A stretch of 7,024 nucleotides of DNA from JAAYHV01 sp035268985 (GTDB lineage: Bacteria; Bacillota; Clostridia; Peptostreptococcales; Anaerovoracaceae), in NCBI GenBank assembly GCA_035268985.1, contig DATFJV010000023.1:1-7024 (forward strand). Reading direction: 5' to 3'. The translations under genes and the position numbers were made by a program. Under the pieces are notes generated by a model. It worked only from the letters and a program-made list of their open reading frames with translations, was not told the DNA's origin and did not search any database. This document shows positions 1 to 4,925 of this stretch, one piece after another. Within the stretch, counting starts at the first letter, position 1; the number at the start of each line of letters is the position of its first letter.

Positions 1-825
1 TAGATCTTCTATATCAACTTTTCTAAGTTGAGATACGCTCATTTCTCCATTTACGAGCTGATATATACCAGGTAATGTCATAAGCTCAAGTTCTGTTTCT
101 TTACATATTTCTACTATTCTTTTCATTTCATCATTTCCAGCTGAAGGAATAGCTATTATTATTTTTTCAACTTCATACCGATAAGCTAAATTGGGTATAT
201 CATTAATGCTTCCGGCAACTAAAACTCCGCCTAGATAATTTCCTATTTTTTTAGGGTCATCATCTACCATGCATACTACTTTTTTGTTAAGCTTTTTACT
301 GCTATTAATTTCTTTTAAAATAGTTGATCCAGCGACTCCAGCACCTACGATAAGCACTTTTTTCTTTTTACTGTCATCTGTTAAATTGTTTTTTATCTCT
401 CGAATTTCCCTATAGAGAAAACGGCTAACGAATATCATGAAAAAGAAAATAAATAAATATATCACATAAAAACTTCTTGGAAGATTAAATAAAGCATGAT
501 TACTTAAATGAGATATGGATAAAGTAGCGACAACGACTACTATACATGACTTAAAGACATTTTCCATCTCCTTAACACTGGCATATAGCCAAAGACTGGA
601 ATAGAGTTTAAAAATATAGAAGGTTATAACCGTAATGACAACAAGGATATATGCACTATCTAAAAATTCATTAAAGTATCTTAAAAATTCATCACTTAAA
701 GTAAATTCAAATCTAATAAACAGCGCAAAAAAGGCCGAAACATATACTGCAATAATATCATAAACAATTAATATTAATCTTCTAATTAAAACTTTTTTAT
801 CTTTTACTAATAAATCTTTTGCCAT
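1..825 (-). CDS. Membrane-anchored CapD/PglF-type nucleotide-sugar 4,6-dehydratase (3'-truncated by window edge)
   Basis: This is the N-terminal 275 residues of a polysaccharide-biosynthesis protein of the CapD/WbpM/PglF family. These enzymes convert UDP-GlcNAc-type nucleotide sugars to 4-keto-6-deoxy sugars for capsule or glycan synthesis. Four hydrophobic segments (about residues 16-38, 58-80, 92-108 and 118-136) form the membrane anchor. A first Rossmann-type nucleotide-binding domain follows, with VLIVGAGVAG at 157-166 and VDDDPKKIG at 188-195. The visible part ends in LRKVDIEDL, the conserved linker that normally reads on into LLGR and the catalytic SDR domain, which would lie beyond the left edge. 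The ATG at 825-823 is preceded by AGAGGT about 5 bases upstream. The frame is open to base 1, so no stop is seen. Family assignment is strong. The exact sugar substrate cannot be told because the catalytic domain is missing. Confidence 0.9.
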   Translation of the reverse strand, partial: MAKDLLVKDKKVLIRRLILIVYDIIAVYVSAFFALFIRFEFTLSDEFLRYFNEFLDSAYILVVITVITFYIFKLYSSLWLYASVKEMENVFKSCIVVVVATLSISHLSNHALFNLPRSFYVIYLFIFFFMIFVSRFLYREIREIKNNLTDDSKKKKVLIVGAGVAGSTILKEINSSKKLNKKVVCMVDDDPKKIGNYLGGVLVAGSINDIPNLAYRYEVEKIIIAIPSAGNDEMKRIVEICKETELELMTLPGIYQLVNGEMSVSQLRKVDIEDL

Positions 826-897
826 AAATTACCTCTTGTATTAAAATATCTTGATTAAGCTATATTTCTTATTTATATAATCTATATAATAAAACCT

Positions 898-914
898 TAA
901 TACGTATTATAACA
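898..914 (-). promoter_or_regulatory. Promoter of the CapD-like gene (extended -10) with overlapping 12-bp palindrome
   Basis: On the minus strand the sequence TGTTATAAT (914-906) is an extended -10 with a perfect TATAAT at 911-906. No good -35 is present at 17-18 bases, which is common for extended -10 promoters or activator-dependent ones. The start of transcription would be near 899, giving a 5' leader of about 75 bases. The perfect palindrome TAATACGTATTA (898-909) covers the downstream half of the -10 and the predicted start, where a repressor would act. The promoter call is fair; the operator role is inference. Confidence 0.6.
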
Positions 915-970
915 CTTATGAAACTCATTAAAACACATTTGTAACACAATGTCACTTTTTTGTAACACAA
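911..970 (-). promoter_or_regulatory. Helically phased GTGTT repeats upstream of the CapD-like promoter (candidate activator sites)
   Basis: The 12-mer TTTGTAACACAA occurs twice, at 938-949 and 959-970, with a period of exactly 21 bases. Its core AACAC (GTGTT on the coding strand) occurs four times, starting at 911, 932, 943 and 964, so the steps are 21, 11 and 21 bases, all near whole helical turns. The two full 12-mers would centre about 45 and 66 bases upstream of the predicted start. Direct repeats with a period of about 21 bases upstream of a promoter lacking a -35 resemble sites for LytTR-type or OmpR-type response regulators. That regulator class is inference. Confidence 0.45.
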
Positions 971-1003
971 AAATCCCCTCAAACAAATTTGATTTTTTGA
1001 GGG
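969..1003 (-). terminator. Leftward Rho-independent terminator upstream of the CapD-like promoter
   Basis: The arms CCCTCAAA (976-983) and TTTGAGGG (996-1003) form an 8-bp stem with a 12-base loop. Read leftward, the stem is followed by GA and then five Ts (973-969). On the plus strand no T-run follows, so the polarity is minus. It would stop leftward transcripts before they reach the CapD-like promoter. Confidence 0.6.
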
Positions 1004-1196
1004 TTGAATGAAAAAGGAAATCTTATTCTACCTTTCGCCATCTTTACTCATAGAAGTCAATAAAACCGAAACAAGATGAAATTAGTAAAGTTTAATGTAT
1101 TGCTAATAAAGAAGAAAGACTAAGAGACGAATATTAGCTACGGCAGAGGGTTAAAGATATATTTAAATGTGATAATCGAATCGATGCAAAAAAGAA
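1004..1196. other. Gene-free stretch with decayed coding remnant
   Basis: No intact gene is visible on either strand. One plus-strand frame from 1072 to 1200 reads like protein broken by two stops. It contains the run KEERLRDEY, a stop, and then LRQRVKDIFKCDNR. This loosely recalls the start of IS3-family OrfB transposases (charged helix, then IKEIF...RYG), but the RYG part is not preserved. It could equally be chance in AT-rich DNA. No RNA gene or promoter pair is evident. Confidence 0.25.
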
Positions 1197-1230
1197 ATAC
1201 GCATTTGTATTTTCAAATTCAAATGCGTAT
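1187..1230 (-). terminator. Leftward Rho-independent terminator (11-bp perfect stem)
   Basis: ATACGCATTTG (1197-1207) and CAAATGCGTAT (1220-1230) pair perfectly over 11 bp with a 12-base loop. Read leftward, the stem runs straight into TTTCTTTTTT (complement of 1196-1187). The plus strand has no T-run after the hairpin. It lies about 60 bases beyond the end of the 68-codon ORF at 1292-1498 and may mark the end of a leftward gene now lost or decayed. Confidence 0.7.
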
Positions 1231-1291
1231 CTAGTTTATGATTTTGCTTGACAAAAGTATTAATATCATGGGTGTTGTACAGTTAAGACCA

Positions 1292-1498
1292 TTAACGAAA
1301 TGTAATGTCACTAGGGCCATATTGGGTACTTAATACTATGGCTGATTCAATTCTATCAAAATATTCTTGAGCTACCATTGCCCATAATTTAACTGTAGAG
1401 GTGATTTGAAAATAAGAATATGCCCTAAGTAAATCTATTATACTCATCCTTAAGGAATACCATAGTATTTGTAAATAAATAGGATGTCTCCCATGCAC
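1292..1498 (-). other. Doubtful 68-codon ORF, possibly a gene remnant
   Basis: This leftward open frame runs from ATG (1498-1496) to a stop at 1292. The product resembles no family I recognise. The stretch from about residue 18 (MSIIDLLRAY) to QEYFDRIESA has a helix-like, protein-like composition. Against a real gene, the ATG lies in the loop of the terminator that ends the LCP gene, and no Shine-Dalgarno sequence precedes it. The internal Met18 has AAGG directly abutting it, too close to work well. A terminator about 60 bases downstream (1197-1230) is what a real or formerly real gene would have. A decayed C-terminal fragment is the best reading. Confidence 0.2.
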
Positions 1499-1515
1499 TA
1501 TTCGGCAGACATCCT
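1471..1515 (-). terminator. Terminator of the LCP gene
   Basis: AGGATGTCT (1481-1489) and AGACATCCT (1507-1515) form a perfect 9-bp stem, extendable by two G-C pairs after one mismatch. Read leftward it is followed by ATTTATTTAC (1480-1471). It sits 36 bases beyond the LCP stop codon, the expected place. The tail is broken by As, so termination may be partial. Confidence 0.65.
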
Positions 1516-1551
1516 GATGTTTTCGTTTCTTCAGTTATTTTATGTTATCAT

Positions 1552-3033
1552 CTATTCTTCATTCATTACAGCATTAATTGTGTCTTCCGCTTCTATAATG
1601 GCATTTTCATTTGGAATAAACATATATAGCTTCTGATACTGATAGCTGTAACCTGTTAACATAGCATCACTACCTTGATCTATTGATGATTGTTCAAATT
1701 CCCATGAAGGCATATCATTTATTTGCATTTTAACTAACGACTTTATTTCATTAGGTGAAATATTAGTGTCCATGCTGTTTTCCACTGCTCCAAGTATACT
1801 ATTATAATTTAGCAATAAAGTTGAACTACTAGATACTTTACTTATAATAGCTTCAATGACCTTTTGTTGGTTAAGGACTCTCTGGAAATCTCCCCTAGAG
1901 AAAGAATGTCTTTCTCTAGAAAATGCAAGCGCCTGTTTTCCATTCATATGATTTGTGCCCTTTGTGAAGTAATAGTTAGAGGTTTTGAAACTGTAGTCTG
2001 AGTATACGTCTATCCCTCCAATAGAATTAACTAAACCTTCAACAGAACTAAAATTTACTTTGATATAATAGTTTATCTTTATTCCTATCAAATTTTCTAT
2101 AGCACCAATTGATTCGCTTTCCCCGTATATTCCAGAATGTGTCAATTTATCTGTTTGGTTAAAACTAGGCAAAGTTACAACGCAGTCTCTAGGTATAGAG
2201 GTTAGTAGAATCTTATTAGTTTTGGGGTTTACTGTTACAATCATGTTAACATCACTTCTAGAAACTTTATTTATTGAACCGTAACAATCTATGCCACTAA
2301 CATATATATTGAAGGATTCTTCAGTGACACCTGTTCTTTTCACTGTATCTTTGTTTACGATTTTCACATCTATGGAGTATATAATTTTAGTTTTATCTAT
2401 ATACCCTTCGTTATTCTCATTTAGAACTGTATAGTTAGTATCACTAATTAATATACTCTCATATTTACCTTCAAGTAAATTGTTTCCTAAAGTGTTTATA
2501 TCATCAACACTTTTATACTCGCATTCTATTTGCTTTTTTAATTCATTTCTAGCAGTAGAATAGTTTACATTTGGTATAGAATAAATTCCTACATCACTTT
2601 CGTTTAATTCTGTTACTACTTCATATTCACTGTTCGCATTAACAATTACATTATACGTTTCATATTTTACCGTTTCACCAGTTGAGCTAATGTTATCTAG
2701 AAAGTTCATAGTACCAGTAACATATGAAGTCCCTATTAATGATAAAACTATTAAAATTATGCTAACCCCGACCGATATAATCTTAGGAGCTTTTTTAACA
2801 AAATTAAAAAACAATCCTATAAAAACAATCACACCAAGGAGAGTAAGTATTGATAGAGCACCTAAGAGGTATTTAGCAGGTAGAACATTTAACTGTATCA
2901 ATGCTAGTTCAAAAATTACGACTGCTACTAAACAAGTAATTGCTAAGATTCTGTATAATGTAAAAAACTTCTGCATACTTAATTTGTTAAGATTATCTTT
3001 ATTTGAGGTCTTGTTTCCTACGTTAATTTGCAT
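1552..3033 (-). CDS. LCP (LytR-CpsA-Psr) family cell-wall glycopolymer ligase, CpsA-type
   Basis: The 493-residue product is an LCP phosphotransferase. This family moves lipid-linked anionic polymers or capsule onto peptidoglycan on the outer face of the membrane. Three N-terminal hydrophobic helices (about 25-48, 55-79 and 84-106) follow a short cytoplasmic tail, the topology of streptococcal CpsA/Wzg rather than single-helix TagT/LytR. Residues 110-238 form an extracellular accessory region. The LCP domain spans about 241-400. It has SGID at 246-249, SRSD at 258-261 (R259, D261), SIPRD at 279-283 (R282, D283), the GGIDV loop at 339-343 and ALAFSRERHSFSRGDFQR at 368-385, which carries the conserved arginines. 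All key residues appear intact. The ATG has AGG 4 bases and AAAGGA about 10 bases upstream. No confident own promoter is seen. Gene order before a CapD-like gene suggests a surface-polysaccharide locus. Older literature calls such proteins transcription attenuators, which is less likely to be their direct role. Confidence 0.93.
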   Translation of the reverse strand: MQINVGNKTSNKDNLNKLSMQKFFTLYRILAITCLVAVVIFELALIQLNVLPAKYLLGALSILTLLGVIVFIGLFFNFVKKAPKIISVGVSIILIVLSLIGTSYVTGTMNFLDNISSTGETVKYETYNVIVNANSEYEVVTELNESDVGIYSIPNVNYSTARNELKKQIECEYKSVDDINTLGNNLLEGKYESILISDTNYTVLNENNEGYIDKTKIIYSIDVKIVNKDTVKRTGVTEESFNIYVSGIDCYGSINKVSRSDVNMIVTVNPKTNKILLTSIPRDCVVTLPSFNQTDKLTHSGIYGESESIGAIENLIGIKINYYIKVNFSSVEGLVNSIGGIDVYSDYSFKTSNYYFTKGTNHMNGKQALAFSRERHSFSRGDFQRVLNQQKVIEAIISKVSSSSTLLLNYNSILGAVENSMDTNISPNEIKSLVKMQINDMPSWEFEQSSIDQGSDAMLTGYSYQYQKLYMFIPNENAIIEAEDTINAVMNEE

Positions 3034-3047
3034 AAAACCTATGTCCT

Positions 3048-3212
3048 TTAAATTATTGATAGTAAGATACTGTGAATTGGCAGTAATTCCAGAGTAATTG
3101 CTTTAAGTCGAGTAAAAGTTGATTTAAAATAATTTGCCAAATCTATCATATAGTCGTGAGTAACCTTCAAAACGTATAATATGTCTTTAATATACTTATC
3201 CACAGACATCAT
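3048..3212 (-). CDS. Possible 54-residue small protein upstream of the LCP gene
   Basis: A leftward frame begins with two adjacent ATGs (3212-3207) and ends with TAA at 3050-3048, only 14 bases before the LCP ATG. The LCP ribosome binding region AAAGGACATAGG overlaps this stop. The product starts MMSVDKYIKDILYVLKVTHD and looks helical, with a hydrophobic C-terminus (ELLPIHSILLSII). No recognisable Shine-Dalgarno sequence precedes the start, and the family is unknown. It may be a small coupled leader gene or a chance frame in the 226-base gap between the HD and LCP genes. I see no terminator or strong promoter in that gap. Confidence 0.25.
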   Translation of the reverse strand: MMSVDKYIKDILYVLKVTHDYMIDLANYFKSTFTRLKAITLELLPIHSILLSII

Positions 3213-3259
3213 TGCATTAATTACATATTTGGCTAAATTAGAGGGTTTGATCGTTAATA

Positions 3260-3805
3260 TTATGAGTTGGGGAGAGTCTTCATTGCATCTAAAGTTTTTT
3301 GCATTAATTCATCTAGCTCTAAATCAAGCATTTCTGCTCCTTGCTTAATAACATCCCTGTCACATCCTGCTGCAAACTTTTTGTCCTTAAATTTCTTTTT
3401 TATGGACTTTAATTCCATGTCTTTGCAACTCTTAGATGGGCGCATAAGTGCAGCGGCACCAATCAAGCCTGTTAATTCGTCTGTGGCGAAAAGGATCTTT
3501 TCCATTTCGTGTTCAGGCTTTATATCTGCGCACAAACCATAACCGTGGGAGACAATGGCATGAACCATTTCCTTAGGAGCTTCTATTTCGTCTAGTAATT
3601 CAGGAGCTTTTTTGCAATGCTCATCAGGCCACATTTCAAAATCAATATCGTGTAGAAGTCCTACGATTCCCCAAAATTCTGGATCATAACCTTTTTCCAA
3701 AGCAAAGTATCGCATTACTCCTTCTACAGTTTCCCCATGTATAATATGAAAATTGTCTTTGTTGTATTTTTTTAGTAATTTAAAAGCATTATCTCTAGTT
3801 AACAT
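3260..3805 (-). CDS. HD-domain metal-dependent phosphohydrolase
   Basis: The 181-residue protein is a cytosolic HD-superfamily hydrolase. The likely metal ligands are H23 (HIIHGETV), H52-D53 (GLLHDIDFE at 49-57) and D109 (FATDELTGLIGAA). The pattern with WPDEHCKKAPELL, then AIVSHGYG, then ATDELTG is typical of a widespread, poorly characterised group of small HD proteins in Clostridia. HD enzymes usually cleave nucleotide or phosphate-ester bonds. The substrate here is unknown and should not be assumed. The length is normal for the group and all motif residues are present. The ATG at 3805 has a strong AAAGGAA about 6 bases upstream. It lies 21 bases downstream of the EamA transporter stop, so co-transcription is likely. 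Confidence 0.88.
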   Translation of the reverse strand: MLTRDNAFKLLKKYNKDNFHIIHGETVEGVMRYFALEKGYDPEFWGIVGLLHDIDFEMWPDEHCKKAPELLDEIEAPKEMVHAIVSHGYGLCADIKPEHEMEKILFATDELTGLIGAAALMRPSKSCKDMELKSIKKKFKDKKFAAGCDRDVIKQGAEMLDLELDELMQKTLDAMKTLPNS

Positions 3806-3826
3806 AATCAGTTCCTTTCTATTTAG

Positions 3827-4732
3827 TTAGCAAGCATTTTTATTTTTCGCTTTTACTGGGAATTGAGCCAGTGTAATAGCTATAAACATTATAACACATC
3901 CTATGACTTCTCTCAAAGTCATAGTTTCGTTAAGCATTATAGCTCCTGCCAAAACTGCAAATACAGATTCTAAACATAGTATCAATGAGGCAATTGTAGG
4001 ATCAGTATCCTTTTGAGCAATTATTTGGAATGTGAAACCAACCCCAGCAGAAAGTACAGCGGCATATAATATAGGAATTGCACTGGCCAATATAGACGTT
4101 ATCTCTGGTTTTTCCAATATGAACATAAACACTGTAGATAAAACTCCGGCTGTTAGAAACTGTATTGCGGACATTTTTATACAGTCTACTTTAGGAGAGA
4201 AATAGTCGATTACTAATATATGTAAAGCGAAAGCAAACGCACATATAAATACTAAAGTATCTCCTCTGGATACATGAAAACCAGTTGAAGGAATGCATAA
4301 GAAATATAGTCCGATTGAGGCTAAAAGAGCACAAAACCAAATTAAAGTAGGTACTTTTTTACGAAAAAAAATACTTCCTATAATTGGAACTAGAACTACA
4401 TAAAGAGCAGTTATGAAGCCTGTTTTACCTGCAGTTGTATATTGCAATCCTATTTGCTGTAACATTGCGCCAACAAATAAAATAAAACCACATATTAAAC
4501 CACCCTTTAGAAGTAAGGTCTTTTCGCTTTTTTTATGTTTTGAGGTTTGTTCTTTAGTAGGGGAAAAAAGAAAAACTACTGGCAATAGAGTTAAGCTTGC
4601 TATTAGAAATCTAACAGCTGAAAAAGTATAAGGACCAATATGTTCCATGCCAGTTCTCTGTGCAACAAAAGCAGACCCCCAAATAAAAGCTGTAATAAAT
4701 AGTAAAATATTCCCTCTTGTTTTTTTAGACAT
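3827..4732 (-). CDS. EamA/DMT-superfamily transporter (ten transmembrane helices)
   Basis: The 301-residue protein has two EamA repeats, about residues 8-148 and 157-292, each with five hydrophobic helices. Diagnostic features are AFIWGSAFVAQR (15-26) in helix 1, GPYTFSAVRFLIA (33-45) in helix 2, the helix 4 stretch FITALYVVLVPIIG (106-119), and LESVFAVLAGAIMLNE (254-269) in helix 9 with its loop. The DMT superfamily contains exporters of amino acids and other metabolites. No residue here lets me name a substrate. The C-terminus is short and basic (KAKNKNAC), consistent with a cytoplasmic end. The ATG at 4732 follows AAGGGTGGTGG. A promoter lies at 4761-4790. It is the first gene of a probable two-gene unit with the HD phosphohydrolase. 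Confidence 0.9.
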   Translation of the reverse strand: MSKKTRGNILLFITAFIWGSAFVAQRTGMEHIGPYTFSAVRFLIASLTLLPVVFLFSPTKEQTSKHKKSEKTLLLKGGLICGFILFVGAMLQQIGLQYTTAGKTGFITALYVVLVPIIGSIFFRKKVPTLIWFCALLASIGLYFLCIPSTGFHVSRGDTLVFICAFAFALHILVIDYFSPKVDCIKMSAIQFLTAGVLSTVFMFILEKPEITSILASAIPILYAAVLSAGVGFTFQIIAQKDTDPTIASLILCLESVFAVLAGAIMLNETMTLREVIGCVIMFIAITLAQFPVKAKNKNAC

Positions 4733-4760
4733 AAGCCACCACCCTTAATATACTTTGCAT

Positions 4761-4790
4761 ATTATAGCAGAAACAGGTTATCACATACAA
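4761..4790 (-). promoter_or_regulatory. Promoter of the EamA transporter-HD unit
   Basis: On the minus strand there is TTGTAT (4790-4785), an 18-base spacer and a perfect TATAAT (4766-4761), preceded by TG one base upstream, which makes it an extended -10. Transcription would start near 4754, about 22 bases before the transporter ATG. The whole promoter lies inside the left copy of the target duplication, so the insertion sequence left it intact. Confidence 0.7.
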
Positions 4791-4796
4791 TAGCGC
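4761..4796. repeat. 36-bp target-site duplication, left copy
   Basis: The 36 bases here are identical to 6884-6919. Identity stops at once on both sides (T4760 versus G6883, and G4797 versus A6920). The copies directly abut the two ends of the insertion sequence, so this is its target-site duplication. IS1634-family elements are known for unusually long, variable target duplications, so 36 bp fits. Confidence 0.9.
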
Positions 4797-4798
4797 GG

Positions 4799-4808
4799 GT
4801 TTTCGACA
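4799..4808 (+). repeat. Left terminal inverted repeat of the IS
   Basis: GTTTTCGACA here matches the complement of 6871-6880. Outside the core, two Gs at the left end and three at the right are not matched between the ends, so the terminal 2-3 bases are imperfect. The true tip is set by the limits of the target duplication. Confidence 0.8.
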
Positions 4809-4844
4809 CTTGTGAATGCCACATTTTTCACAGAACTCAGTATG

Positions 4845-4870
4845 TAAGCCATATAAGGCTTATTTTGTTG
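4845..4870 (+). terminator. Small rightward terminator-like hairpin in the IS left end
   Basis: TAAGCC (4845-4850) and GGCTTA (4857-4862) form a 6-bp stem with a 6-base loop, followed by TTTTGTTG. Read leftward there is no T-run. It could weaken rightward read-through from flanking DNA into the transposase gene, a known way for IS elements to limit expression. The stem is short, so strength is uncertain. Confidence 0.4.
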
Positions 4871-4887
4871 TCAAATTTTTGAAATTA

Positions 4888-4900
4888 TATGTTGTACGGA
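4888..4900 (+). repeat. Subterminal inverted repeat, left copy
   Basis: TATGTTGTACGGA is an exact inverted match of 6790-6802. It begins 91 bases from the left tip, while the right copy ends 81 bases from the right tip, so the pair is nearly symmetrical. The left copy contains the transposase -35 box. It may be a transposase-binding site or operator, which is inference. Confidence 0.75.
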
Positions 4901-4920
4901 GTTGTATTTTATGTTATAAT
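4892..4920 (+). promoter_or_regulatory. Transposase promoter
   Basis: TTGTAC (4892-4897), a 17-base spacer and a perfect TATAAT (4915-4920) make a near-consensus promoter. The ATG at 4926 begins only 5 bases after the -10, so transcription should start at or beside the A of the ATG, giving a leaderless mRNA. The -35 lies inside the subterminal repeat. Confidence 0.75.
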
Positions 4921-4925
4921 AAAGT

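Noticed and set aside
826..900. Riboswitch or T-box in the leader of the CapD-like gene
   Set aside because: The leader is only about 75 bases, very AT-rich, and shows no conserved RNA motif or terminator/antiterminator pair.
1248..1276. Perfect -35 hexamer TTGACA on the plus strand
   Set aside because: No -10-like hexamer lies 16-18 bases downstream (TAATAT is only 7 bases away) and no rightward gene follows.
2690..3097. Plus-strand ORF of 135 codons opposite the LCP gene
   Set aside because: It overlaps the clearly conserved N-terminal region of the LCP protein, has no family resemblance and no ribosome binding site, so it is a shadow frame.
3267..3542. Plus-strand ORF of 91 codons opposite the HD gene
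   Set aside because: It is a serine-rich antisense shadow of the HD-domain gene, whose motifs are intact on the other strand.
4413..4631. Plus-strand ORF of 72 codons opposite the EamA transporter
   Set aside because: It is an antisense shadow of a conserved membrane-protein gene with no start signals.
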